Positions 28,242-39,595 of a stretch of DNA of 64,000 bases are shown here, piece after piece. Under the pieces are notes generated by a model that was not told where the DNA came from, ran no database searches, and saw nothing but the letters and a program-made list of their open reading frames with translations. Made by a program: the position numbers and the translations under genes. This DNA comes from Bolinopsis microptera (lineage: Eukaryota; Ctenophora; Tentaculata; Lobata; Bolinopsidae), in the NCBI RefSeq assembly GCF_026151205.1, contig NC_087072.1, positions 11,694,169 through 11,758,168 of the forward strand. Reading direction: 5' to 3'. Position 1 is the first letter of the stretch; every line of letters begins with the position of its first letter.

Positions 28242-28325
28242 ATGCGAATGCCGGCCCATTACTGGGCCGCGCTCAGCCTGTCATTCTGCCTGTTGTTTAC
28301 CAACATTAAAGCCTGGGGTCCTCAG
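28242..28325 (+). CDS. Orphan first exon: signal peptide
   Basis: ATG at 28242 codes for MRMPAHYWAALSLSFCLLF then TNIKAWGPQ, with a good donor CAG|GTAAGC in phase 0. This reads as the first coding exon of a secreted or membrane protein with cleavage after IKA. No downstream exon in matching phase could be assigned; the region behind it is full of elements, so the gene may be broken or its next exon far away. Confidence 0.45.
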
Positions 28326-29090
28326 GTAAGCCGGTCCATTGAGGAAAATCTTTTTACTTTGTTTTTTAACCATTATAAAGTATGATAAGTTGGATATAAT
28401 ATTGAGTTCAAACAGTTCCCGAAACGAAAAAGCAAACATTTGATTTTTGTTTGGGCGACTGAATTGTCGATGGGCCTACAAATATTTGTTGTGATTGTCG
28501 ATTAGTGTTGAATACTCATATCAACATGATTATTGATTTAATTTAGGAATTGAATTTAAATATCTTTGCTTTGACCAAGTTTAATTGTCTATGAAAATGC
28601 ACCCCAGCACTTGGCGCGCGCGGCCGCGGCGGCTTTGATGTTATCGCGAACTAGCATTCTTGCTTCGCAGAGCAACGATCTCGATGGGTTGACATCGTCA
28701 CCCAATAAGCGGCTACAAGTTAGGCAGCTGACGATAAGATGCCGCGCGCGTTCAGCGTACGGCTTTCCGTTTTTGATTTTACAAAGCAACTTTTAATGGT
28801 TATTAATGAAATTATCGGATATTTATAAATCAATTTGTATTGATTCTTCTGTGGAAAATAAAAATTGTATTTTACTTTTTTTTAATTGTATTTTACTTTT
28901 TTTAAATTGTATTTTACTTTATTATAGCTTTACTAAAAGAAGTATAGAACTGTATGCCTCTTTTACTTTTATTCTAAAATGGTTCTATACTTCTCAAAAA
29001 TCTTTACTCTATAAATAATTCTACATAGTTCTGACGAAATGTTAAAGTAGGTATCTATGTAATTTTCGTATTAATTTAATGGTTACCTTC
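28326..29090. other. AT-rich and low-complexity spacer
   Basis: Includes three ATTGTATTTTACTTT units (28861-28925), an AGAAGTATAGAAC/GTTCTATACTTCT hairpin (28937-28995) and a CpG-rich patch (28610-28770) whose minus frame has no known family. Confidence 0.4.
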
Positions 29091-31457
29091 ATAATAATAA
29101 TAATAATAACTTGTTTGAAGTTCTGGAAGAACATATGGGAGCAGCCGGTTGAACATAACAGTGTAGTGATGCTGAATGGTTACCGGATGTCAGAACAGCA
29201 CTAGCCTCAGCAGATGAACAGCGACAGTTCGTTATAACTAATACCCTGGTTGCAAATAGGGTGAAGAAAATGACCAATCGGTCCTCTCCTGGTACAGACG
29301 GACTGCATGCTTATTGGATAAAGCACTTTAAAGAACTCCACAATAGGATTGCAGATCAACTTATGAATTGCTTAACCAACGCTGATACCCCAGACTGGAT
29401 GACATTGGGACGCACGTACCTGCTCAGAAAGGACCACTCCAAAGGACCCATCCCAGGCAATTTCAGACCTATTACATGCTTATCAGCTATGTGGAAACTG
29501 TTCACTGGTCTAATCTCAGATTCCATATACAACCATTTAGACCAGCAAAAACTCCTCCCAACTGAGCAGAAAGGGTGCAAGAAGAAGAGCAGAGGATGTA
29601 AAGAACAGTTAATGATAGACAAACTCATTCTGAAGAACTGTAAACGAAGGAAGCGGAACCTGAACATGACGTTTATAGACTACAAGAAGGCGTATGATAG
29701 CGTCCCACACTCCTGGATTCTGTCTTGTTTGACCATGTGTGGTATCTCTTTATCCATCAATCATCATAGACCTGTTTGAAGCCTCCTTCAAACAATCGTA
29801 TGTTAACCTGATGCTTGGTAAAGTTTCCTTAGGGAGAATTAAAATTAATAGAGGTCTATTCCAAGGAGACTCAGTATCACCTATTCACTTTATCATTAGT
29901 CTTATACCCCTGTCCATTCTTTTGAATAAGCATGATATAGGATATTCTCTGGACAGAAAAGATGGACCAAAAGTGTCGCATAGGCTATACATGGACGACC
30001 TCAAGTTGTATGCCGAGAGTGAAGACGAAATGCAAACACTGGTTAATACCACAGCAGAGTTCAGCAGTGACATAAAAATGGAATTCGGGCTAGAGAAATG
30101 TGCCGTGGTGAAGGTGAAGAAGGGAGCAAGACCCGTTTTCGAAGGCATCTCCCTACCCACAGGTGAACAGATCCATGAGTTGGAGGACGAGGGCTATAAG
30201 TATCTGGGAATACTAGAAGCCAATGATATACTACACAAAGAGATGAAAGCACTGGTTACAAAAGAGTAAATCAGAAGAGTTAAAAAGGTTTTAAAATCCC
30301 AGCTTCATGGCAGGAATAGTATACAAGCAATTAACACCTGGGCTGTACCTGTGATAAGATATGGAGCTGGAATTCTCTCATGGAATGCTGGAGAGACCAA
30401 AGCCTTAGATGTCAAGACCAGGAAACTGATGAGGATAAATGGAGCTCACCACCCTCAAGGAGATGTTGATCGGTTATACGTAAGCCGTCAACTGGGTGGC
30501 CGTGGGCTACATAGTATAGAGGAAGTCGTAAAGAGAGAGGAGAATGCACTCACCACTTATGTGGTGAGAAGTAGAGACCCAGAACTGATTGCTCTGAAGG
30601 ACTACTTTGTCAAAGACAAGATACTCTTGGGTGAAGAGATAGAGAAAGATATCGACCGAACACAACGCGAGGAAATCCGCAAGGAGAAGTGGACTGCTAA
30701 AGTGATGCACGGACAGTTCCCAAGGCAGATGATGGGTATAGCGGACCCGTTAACCTCTTGGAACTGGCTCACTCAACAAGACTTGAAGAAGGAGACAAAA
30801 GGATTGTTGATAGCAGCCCAAGACCAAGCACTTAGGACTAATTATGTGAAGCACAGGATTGACAAAACACCTGGCTCTTCTCCCCTCTGCAGACTCTGCA
30901 GAAATCATTACGAGACAATAGACCACATACTGAATGGGTGCCCAAAACTTTCACAGACAGAATATAAGTGTCGGCATGACAAAGTAGCTGCCGCATTGCA
31001 CTGGAGTCTGTGCAAGGAATACGGCTTCCCACGCAGTAAAAGGTGGTACAAACACCGGGCAGAGAAGGTGCTGGAGAACGAAAAAGTCAAGATATTGTGG
31101 GACTTCCATGTCCAGTCGGACCACGTTATCGAACACTGCAGACCGGATCTCCTCCTGGTAGACAAGGTAACCAACGCAGCAACCATCATTGACGTTGCAG
31201 TCCCAGGAGATACCCGGATCCTGGATAGAGAACAAGAAAAGATACTGAAATATCAAGACCTAAAAAGAGAAATTAAGAAGAACTGGAATTTACGAAAGGT
31301 CACAATCATTCCTGTGGTGATAGGCGCATTAGGAACTATCACCATTAACTTTCGTAAACACCTCGACGCAGTCCACTGCAATCTGAGCATCTCTAATCTC
31401 CAGAAGACAGCTTTGCTTGGATCAGCCAGAATTCTCAGGATGGTCTTAGACATATGA
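29091..31457 (+). pseudogene. 5'-truncated R4/Dong-like LINE with RT and restriction-like endonuclease, beside a (TAA)n tract
   Basis: A TAA microsatellite (29091-29109) directly precedes the element. Coding blocks: NRSSPGTDGLHAYWIK, GPIPGNFRPITCLS, FIDYKKAYDSVPHSW, a frameshift near 29755, GLFQGDSVSP, the catalytic YMDD (RLYMDDLKLYAES), KYLGI, a single in-frame TAA at 30267-30269, IRYGAGILSWN, a Cys/His knuckle (CRLC...H...C), then RPDLLLVDK and TIIDVAVPGDTR, the RPD...D core of the R2-type restriction-like endonuclease. RT plus C-terminal nuclease plus a TAA-repeat target fits the R4/Dong group, known for inserting into TAA repeats. Frameshift plus stop make it inactive. Confidence 0.88.
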
Positions 31458-31714
31458 TATTATTGAGAGTATATTACACTGTAGATACTCTATATTTAAG
31501 AAAAGACAATTTGAGAAAAGACAATTTTATTATTTATCACCAATTCAATACATAATCAATAAATATATATCCGAATAAATTTGATTAAAAATTAAATGAT
31601 ACAAGTATGCTAGCAGCTAGCGCGCTTATATTTGATAAATATTCACGCTGTTAAAATGGGTTTTACCACACCGCCACTCACATTAGCACAGTTGGTGAAC
31701 GGACCCAGGCGCTG

Positions 31715-32560
31715 TTAAGGCCACAGGGGGGGGTCGAGGCCTCAAAAAATGCAAAAAAACATTATGCTTTGAATCAATATATATTTTTGTGGTGGATACT
31801 TTGCCACCACTCATTTGTCTGTAGCTATTTTACTTTTTTTTATAAATGAGGTTCACCAATTCTCATTTAACCTCATTTTTTTGATAAATCGATAATGGAG
31901 GGCAGAAATATTGATGCCATTACAACTGAAAACTACGATAAGCTTTGTTTTTATTGTTTTTGTGTTATTTCAGCAGTTAAACTTTGAAAAATATACAAAT
32001 AAAGGCAAAATTCTCAAAAATCACATAACATAAAAAACAGTTTTTTGCCTCTCCTGAAAAACTCGAATTTTTGACTTCAAAATCTATCTTCTCCTAGAGT
32101 TTTTATCCATTTCACCTCAAATTTGGAACTTATGTTCCTGACATAAATTTAAAAGTTTGTTATGTAACGATTGTTGTAATTTTGCTCCTAACTCTTTTTA
32201 TGAGGTTAACCATTTTAAATTTTGTAACCCGCACTCATGGTTAACCTCATATCTCAGCTTTGGAGCAAGATATCATAAATCGTTACATAACAAAAACTCA
32301 AAATACCTTGAAGAACATTGTTGCTAAGTTACAAGGTTCTAAGTCATAAACTGAAAAAGAAGATAGATTTTGAACACGATTTCATTTAAAGTTTTCATTT
32401 ACAATAGAATTACAGGTAAACCTCAAAATTCAACGCGCGATATCTTCAAATAGGAAACTTTGTTTTCGGTAAGGACAAAAGCATTTGAAAATTTAGATCG
32501 AGCTCTACAACATATCTCAAAATCTCAAAATCGACCTCGGACCCCCCCCTGTGGCCTTAA
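31715..32560. mobile_element. 846-bp TTAA-bounded element with GGCCACAGGGGGGG termini
   Basis: TTAA at 31715-31718 and 32557-32560 encloses inverse ends GGCCACAGGGGGGGGTC and (from the right) GGCCACAGGGGGGGGTC. TTAA duplication is the piggyBac hallmark, though TTAAGGCC could also be part of the inverted repeat. The interior has no transposase; it carries spaced GGTTAACCTCA-type motifs. Confidence 0.7.
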
Positions 32561-33335
32561 GCTTTTATGAGCCCTGGTTGACTGCTGAGAGTGGCGAAGG
32601 GGCTGATATTAATTTTATCTTAGTTTAACCTAGATTCCAATAAAATTTTAGTTTTGTGTTATAATTATATGATTTTTATGCGATGTTTAAGTTACAGCTG
32701 CTCGCAATACATTATTGCTTAAAAATTGTTAAATATGCTCGCTATACGCTTAATTTTAGATACCGTATGTATATATACATATCAGCTCATAATACCAAAT
32801 AACAATAATAAATAAATTAAGAGCATTGAAGAGGTCCAAAACCAATTCAAGCATGACACAAAGTTGAATACATTTTCATCGGAAGCTGCAAGCTTATTAA
32901 CGTTTGATTCCGTACGTTCATGATCCGTTATTATGCATTCACCTTCAGGCGGTGTCGACGGATCATGCGAAAAGGGTTTTTGACAGGCTGTGCCCTTACC
33001 ATAATTAAACTGAACCATTGCCTGATACGATGTAAACAAGAGTGTTGGATAGGTGAGCCGCGCAAGCGCTCGCGCATTTGTGTCGCTCTGACAAATAGCA
33101 CTTGAATAATTTAGCTACCAAGACGTAAATCGCGCGTTACGTAAAGTATTATTTTTCCCTTCGGATAAAGTGAACGTTACACCCGCGTGTAACCTGCTTT
33201 AATGTTTTGTGTGCATGTGTGGTGGAGTGAGTGTATAATGTAATGATTGAATGAATCTTTTTTCTTTTGGGGTGCATATATGATGTGAGTGACAGGTGTA
33301 AAATCTAAAATATATAAATATAAATGGGGGTCTTT
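32561..33335. other. Spacer, no gene recognised
   Basis: AT-rich, short frames only. No repeat boundary seen. Confidence 0.35.
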
Positions 33336-34236
33336 TCATAGGAAAGTGTTGAAGTTTAAGTCCTGCCAGTTAATATTGTCAGGTTGGTGTTGAGCCTTCA
33401 TGATAGAAAGCTTCAATTGGGATTTAATTGAGCCTAGAGAACCTATTTTACCACGTGCATTTGACTGTTCAAGAAACGTATTCCATAGATTTGCCCCTTT
33501 ATATGCGAAATTGTGAGATGAGTGTGGTGTCACAAATCTGTCATCTCTGAGCTGAGACTTCTTAAAGAGAGAATACATGGATATGGGCTGATGACTCTTC
33601 ACTATCTTCATTGTTTCAGTAATGCATCTGTATCTATATATGTTATGTACTGTCATTAGTTCCTTAGATTGGAAAATAGGTTTTGTTGATTCTCTAGAGT
33701 GGAATTCTGCCCCAAGTATTTGGCAGCGATGTGGCCTTGCTTGTTTATCACCAGTCTTCCTCAAGCTGATACATATAGAACACGGTTTAATGTGAGGTAT
33801 AGTTGATTCATTGGATATTTGACCTTTCTTGTTTATACTGCACTGGATTGGCCTGCTACGAGAACAAGTTTTAAACTTGTCGCTAAATGCTTCCGAGTCC
33901 CCAAATAAGATTCGGACACATTTCTTCTGTGCAAGGAATAGTGGTGAAAGCTTATTAATTGATACACCACCCCATACAGTTATACCGTATCCTAGATGAG
34001 ATTCAAAAAGAGTGTGGTATATCTGTTTGTACAGCTGGCTGGGGAGGGAGTTTTTTATTCGATAAATACGGCCACATATGCTGTTTAATTTCTTAGTTAG
34101 TTTCTCGATATGAGGTGTCCAACTCAGTTTGTCATCAATAATTACACCTAGAAATTTCGTTTCAGTCACCTGTTTGATCGGGATCCCATCAATTTCTAGA
34201 TTCAAGTCATTTTCAGTATTATCAATGGTCTTACGT
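33336..34236 (-). pseudogene. CR1/L2-like LINE fragment: RT C-terminal third
   Basis: Reads KTIDNTENDLNLEIDG, TKFLGVIIDDKLSW, SHLGYGITVWGG, QKKCVRILFG, then DKFKTCSRSRP, a Ser/Cys/Lys-rich stretch absent from the relative at 39596-40762, and CQILGAEFHSRESTKPIFQ, ending at 33336. This matches the thumb and connection region of CR1/L2-type RTs. 5' truncated, no stop within. Confidence 0.78.
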
Positions 34237-34295
34237 TAGTTTATTCTTCACTGGATACTGTAATAAACACTTTTTACATGGTCCTCTTATAACTT

Positions 34296-34720
34296 TTTCC
34301 TTTGCTATGCAAGCCCTGTCTCTTGTTTATACAATTTTTAACTCGTATATTGGGTAGACTGTGTATTTGTTATGTATTTTATGTTATACAGTTTTGTGTA
34401 CAAGTAATTATTGTTATTTACTGGACTAAGGGGTATACATGTGTTGGAGTTTTTCTCTTATTTTTCTTCTCTTGCTCTGCATGCCCTGATTCTTGTATAA
34501 ACATGATGTTTGTTATATTGTATATTCTTGTATTGATTGTGGTATTTTGTGGGTCAGATTCAGCAATACCCAATGGGTACTTGCTGAATCACTGTTTTAT
34601 ACACTCTGTAACCAGTTCCTGTGTTCCGTCCCTTGCCCTGCAAGCCCTGTTTCTTGATTATACAGCATTTATTTATCGTGTATTACACTGTAGTATGTAA
34701 TAAACATTTGTAGTAGTGTA
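34296..34720 (+). repeat. Three diverged tandem repeats of about 150-180 bp
   Basis: TATGCAAGCCCTGTCTCTTG (34306), a GCATGCCCTGATTCTTG variant and GCAAGCCCTGTTTCTTG start three similar blocks. A single related block lies at about 37816. Long frames here are Cys/Ile-rich artefacts. Confidence 0.55.
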
Positions 34721-34935
34721 GGATTGTTTGAATTTCTTTTTGCTAGGTTTTATAATATTTATTTGTATAATTTGTGCCCAGGTCAAGATCCTTAACTATC
34801 TAGCCATCTCCAAGCCGACCAATCACACAAGATTGCCCAGTTTGATGTATCAAACTTTTGTTTTTATTAGTACCATACGACCAATAATTGGTCGTTCACA
34901 CGCAAATAATTTCCAATTAGCAAATAAATAGTTTT

Positions 34936-35054
34936 GTGCCGCGCTAGTTTTTTATGGTCGTATGGCGACTAAACGACCATATTTTAACTATCTAGCAAGT
35001 GCCGCGCTAGTTTTTTTTGGTCGATGGCGACTGAACGACCATATTTTAAATTTG
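34936..35054 (+). repeat. 63-bp direct duplication with GGTCG/CGACC hairpins
   Basis: GTGCCGCGCTAGTTTTTT starts at 34936 and again at 34999; each unit also carries TGGCGACT and ACGACCATATTTTAA. Confidence 0.75.
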
Positions 35055-35103
35055 GCGCCAAATCTAGCTAGTTAAAATTGGTCGCCCGATTTGACCAAAT
35101 TTA

Positions 35104-35514
35104 CTATATAAATCCGCGATTCTGTAAAAACAAGTTCAGTTGTCATGGTGACGACCAAAACTGGGACAAACAATCCCTCTCCAGCCATAGTGTCTGGTGA
35201 ATGGTGATAATATAAAGCGGTATTTTAAACTTTAGCATTCAAAATTGTATGGATTCAAGTTGGTTCCTTTAGTCTAGATTCATTTAGAAAATTCTCGAAG
35301 TTCGAGTGGTACAGTATTATTAGGGTTTGGCTTAAGGAAGCTTCACATCCGAGACCGATTTTCACGAATCAATTTAATATTGTCGCTACAGCTGTCATTA
35401 TCCTTTACCATAATTACCTTTTAATTCCCAGGATGTGCTCATGAAATCATCTTGAACAGTGCAAGTGGGAGGGAAGTCCAGCCACATACAGGGAACTCAT
35501 ATGTTCTAGGTGAA
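35104..35514 (+). CDS. Candidate two-exon start of an unknown gene
   Basis: TATATAAA near 35104 is followed by ATG at 35145 (MVTTKTGTNNPSPAIVSG) with a possible donor G|GTGAAT in phase 1 at about 35200. A stronger exon is 35432-35514: acceptor TTCCCAG, codons CAHEIILNSASGREVQPHTG then NSYVLGE, donor GAA|GTAAGC. The phases of the two match. The second exon resembles the start of an extracellular sponge-type domain, but I cannot name it, and no further exon was found. Uncertain. Confidence 0.3.
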
Positions 35515-35516
35515 GT

Positions 35517-36005
35517 AAGCTTGGCATCCTAGAATCATCTAAGACTACAGTGCTAGTGTAAACACCAACAGTACTTTATAAGTGCATTTTCAATTTGCTT
35601 GCTCCCGCAATGTATTACAACTCACCATTCGGTTTCACAGTTGTTACATTTCACCGTGACGTTGTAGCATTAACAATTAATATCGTTTGCTTACAAGCGA
35701 CATGTCTAAAGCAAGCTCCAGATTCACAGATCGCACGCAAAACATCAACACAATGCCGAAGTCACTTATTAGGTGACGTATCAAACAGTATACTGATGTG
35801 CCAGAAACTTGGCCCTCAATCGAATTAACAAGTTGGAAGGCAGCTGTGAAGGGATGGTGGTGGACTATATATAAACTGCTTGAAAAATATATCCTTGCGT
35901 TTCAAATAAATCAAAGAATTATCAGAAATTTTTTGAAAATGCAATTTCAAAGTACTGTTTACGCTTGCACTGTTATACTCTAGATGATTCTAGGATACGA
36001 AGCTT
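35517..36005. mobile_element. 489-bp element with 25-bp terminal inverted repeats
   Basis: Left end AAGCTTGGCATCCTAGAATC and the inverse of the right end AAGCTTCGTATCCTAGAATC match at 18 of 20, continuing ATCTA. It begins 2 bp after the end of the exon 35432-35514, so the donor's downstream bases come from the element. Confidence 0.65.
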
Positions 36006-36073
36006 GCTCCCCTGCAAGTGGCTAGACTCACCTCCCTCTCGGCTCCCTCTGGAGAAACTAATAATACTGACAC

Positions 36074-37481
36074 TTAAGGGGAGATACACCAAAAACGTTT
36101 TTGCTCCGAACATCGATTTTATTTTATATTATGGTTAAATAGACAAAAAGAATAAGATTGCACACCTTCAAAATTTTCTAAAAATATTCCCTCATCGAGA
36201 AAAAAAATATTTTTCTTTTTCGAAAATTTTTAAAATTTGGAGAAGTCTGTCACTGTAATACCGATAGTTCGGCTATTTTAAAAGTTTTTTGGCTGATTTT
36301 TTTACTGGATATTACTTACACTCCGTACAGGACAACTCTTAAAAGGATTATATAATTGAACAATAAATGACCAAGTTACAGACCGAACAAGGTGAAAAAA
36401 GAAAAATTGGGATTTTTGCCTACCACCAAAGTTGTACATTTTACCACTCGCTCAGGTCATCAGATATAGCTTTAAAAATTCTTGTGAGTGTAGCTGATGA
36501 TCGTATCAAACTTTTTGGAACAGGATTTCTCTCAGTTTTGAGTTTTAAGGTATGAAATGTGGCCTAAACGACTTAGTAAAATTCATCGTAAAAAAGGGCC
36601 AAACATGGCAGATTTAAGGCTTAAAATGCCTATAACTCAAAAAGTATCAGTTTTTTTGAAATAATTTTTACAGGATCGTAATCAGCTTGGTAAGACAAAT
36701 CTTTTAGTACCAAATTTATAATAGTTAAAGAAACAAAATTTGTAAAAAAATGTGTACAATTTGTACAAAATTTATACAAGGGACCCTTGTGTTGGAGCTG
36801 GAAAATTATTTAAGACAATTTGTCTTCTAAAATCATCTATTTGGTACTAAAAGATTCGTCTTCTCAAGCTGATTACGATTCTGTAAAAATTATTTCAAAA
36901 AAACTTACACTTTTTGAGTTATAGGCATTTTAAGCCTTAAATCTGCCATGTTAGGCCCTTTTTTACGATGAATTTTACTAAGTCGTTTGAGGCCACATTT
37001 CATACCTTAAAACTCAAAACTGAGAGAAATCCTGTTCCAAAAAGTTTGATACGATCATCAGCTACACTCACAAGAATTTTTAAAGCTATATCTGATGACC
37101 TGAGCGAGTGGTAAAATGTACAACTTTGGTGGTAGGCAAAAATCCCAATTTTTCTTTTTTCACCTTGTTCGGTCTGTAACTTGGTCATTTATTGTTCAAT
37201 TATATAATCCTTTTAAGAGTTGTCCTGTACGGAGTGTAAGTAATATCCAGTAAAAAAATCAGCCAAAAAACTTTTAAAATAGCCGAACTATCGGTATTAC
37301 AGTGACAGACTTCTCCAAATTTTAAAAATTTTCGAAAAAGAAAAATATTTTTTTTCTCGATGAGGGAATATTTTTAGAAAATTTTGAAGGTGTGCAATCT
37401 TATTCTTTTTGTCTATTTAACCATAATATAAAATAAAATCGATGTTCGGAGCAAAAACGTTTTTGGTGTATCTCCCCTTAA
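36074..37481. mobile_element. 1408-bp TTAA-bounded near-perfect palindrome
   Basis: TTAA at both ends, then GGGGAGATACACCAAAAACG and its inverse. The arms (about 36074-36715 and 36840-37481) are nearly identical with no net length difference: every paired coordinate sums to 73555. The same 62-residue frame (MTKLQTEQGEKRKIG ...) appears in each arm at 36367-36555 (+) and 37000-37188 (-); it is a by-product, not a recognised protein. About 125 bp in the middle are unpaired. A TTAA-inserting fold-back element; whether piggyBac-mobilised is inference. Confidence 0.85.
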
Positions 37482-39595
37482 CCATCGGTATGATATCACT
37501 TACTGTGCCAGTTTATCAAACGCACTCACTGCCTAGTAATAATTTTCCGAATGTAATTATGTCTCATTAGTCGTGAAACTGAAGACATGTCGTCTCATTT
37601 CACGACTACCCAATTAACTTGAAGTTTAATTGTTTATGATAGACACACCGAGACCGATATCACTCTCACGAGGCTGAGATTGAGGATGACTTCACTCTAA
37701 CGAGGCCGAGCCAGCCGAAGGCTGGCGAGGCCGAGTGTGTAAAAACGACCATCAAAAACGCCATAGGCGACCATTTCAAACTAATCTTGACCTGGGAATT
37801 TGTGATTGTTTCTCCCGGTTTTCTTCCCTTGCGTAGCAAGCCCTGTCTCTTGTAAAAACAACCTCGAAAGATTTGTAGATACACATAGTCTCTACACCTT
37901 TACCCTCTGGTCCCTAGGGTCAGCTGATCCCGGGCCAGAGGAAAACTACCGACTGCCAAGGTTTGACGCCTAGGCAGTCGAGACCTCTTATTGAGACCCT
38001 TTATAATAATAATAATAAATTTGAATGCTATTTTTATACAGCACCAAAAGGTTAGATAATTTAAATTTAACCCTTATGCTCAGCTGTAAATGATACTTAA
38101 TTTACGAGTTCGTGCATCTTCGCCTTTGAAGGAGATGAAACATAAATAACTGTAAATTAAATCTTTAATAAACAAGGCAGATGCACCTAACAAGCAGATT
38201 TCCTAGAAATTTTAGCAGGTTTTCTAACAAATGACTTGAAAAATGGATGATGACTACAAGAAATCTCAGTATGAAACTCATATCATCAGCATATCAAAAT
38301 AATATTCAAGATAATAAAGACGAAAGTCCCTAAAATATTATAGTATTACACACTAGTAAATTCTACGTAATGCGCGAAAACAATAATTCTGTAGCGTTTT
38401 CATTGTCACATCTCACGGGATTAAACGCGCGCGCGCGTAACAACTTATCTTACTGCTAACTCAGCGACTAAACACACAACGACTTTGACAATTGACAGAT
38501 GATTAAACAATTGTGAGTTATGACGGACTTAACTGTATGGGTCAACTACTGAAACTGTATTGTTTACTATCTTATTCATTATACTGGACATGAAATGACG
38601 AAGTATCTTAAGCAGCACTTTATACCCCCACTTAGAACTTGATTAGTCACGAACAATAGAATCATCAAAAACCGATACAATAAAACATCTTGATCAATAA
38701 ATGCCTAGCAGCACCAGACAGCAGCCGTGTACCTTTTTCGACTCCGTGGAGTCCCTGATGGACTTTTGTTTACTTTTGTTAATAATCGGACCAACCTTTC
38801 TTTCTCGAAACATGTATCCTATTGTATCTCATTATAGTATTAAGATGTGAAGATATACTAAATATTACAACGGAATAGCGGTATACCAAATTGGCCCTTG
38901 ATATTAACTATAACCGTGTTGATGGTTTTAAATTTTGTATGTTGTAAGTAGTTTAGTTTGTGAAGCGTTTACTCCTCCCCCTCAGCAAGACAGTTAGATT
39001 GTAGATTAATAGTAAAACAAAGTATTTTAGTAAAACAAAGTATTTTATTTATTAGCAGTGCAATCAATTCATATGATATAATTATAAGAATATAATAGTA
39101 TGTCACACCTATTTAACTGTTACGTTCAAGTAGTCGTGCCGTGGCTAAATTTAACTAGGACCAGTGGTGTCGATTAACATTTTAAAAGGTGATTCTAAGT
39201 GACACAAATGGAAAATTTTAAGAAAAGACGGATCAAAACACAGATCCAAGGACAAGGAGACCCCACTGCAGGACCATACATGCTATTGGCTTGTGCATGG
39301 CCCAAAAGGTTCCAGTTGTCCAGGAAACTGTACGTAGCTGGTCAACTAGTTTTGAATTCAGACTAGGCTTGATGAGTTCTGGGGTTTCTAGAGTAGGATT
39401 TGATGGTGCCAGGTTTGTTCAGGCGGACATGGAAATTATGCGAGGAATATATAGGTATATAAAAATCATATCAATATAAAAATAGATCCAAAGATTCACA
39501 CGGCAGTCAGGGAACTTCCAGACAGGATGCTTTTGAAACAGGTATAATTAGCGCTTTTGTAATTAGTTGTATGCAAGGGATGGGATGCTGATTGA
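37482..39595. other. Intergenic region, no gene recognised
   Basis: Contains the hairpin TAGTCGTGAAA...TTTCACGACTA (37568-37608), a CG-rich SSR at 38427-38437, a (TAA)n tract at about 38003-38021 preceded by a GC-rich stretch (37900-37990) that may be a LINE 3' end, and a repeated AAAACAAAGTATTTTA at 39015-39050. No coding frame with support. Confidence 0.4.

Noticed and set aside
28589-28789. Minus-strand frame rich in Ala/Arg/Cys
   Set aside because: It lies in a CpG-rich patch, has no signal peptide, splice partner or family resemblance.
36367-37188. Identical 62-residue frames on both strands as a paired gene
   Set aside because: They are mirror images in a palindromic element with no protein-like conservation seen.
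39483-39541. Open stretch ending AAACAG|GTATAA
   Set aside because: The acceptor is weak, two frames are equally open and there is no partner exon.
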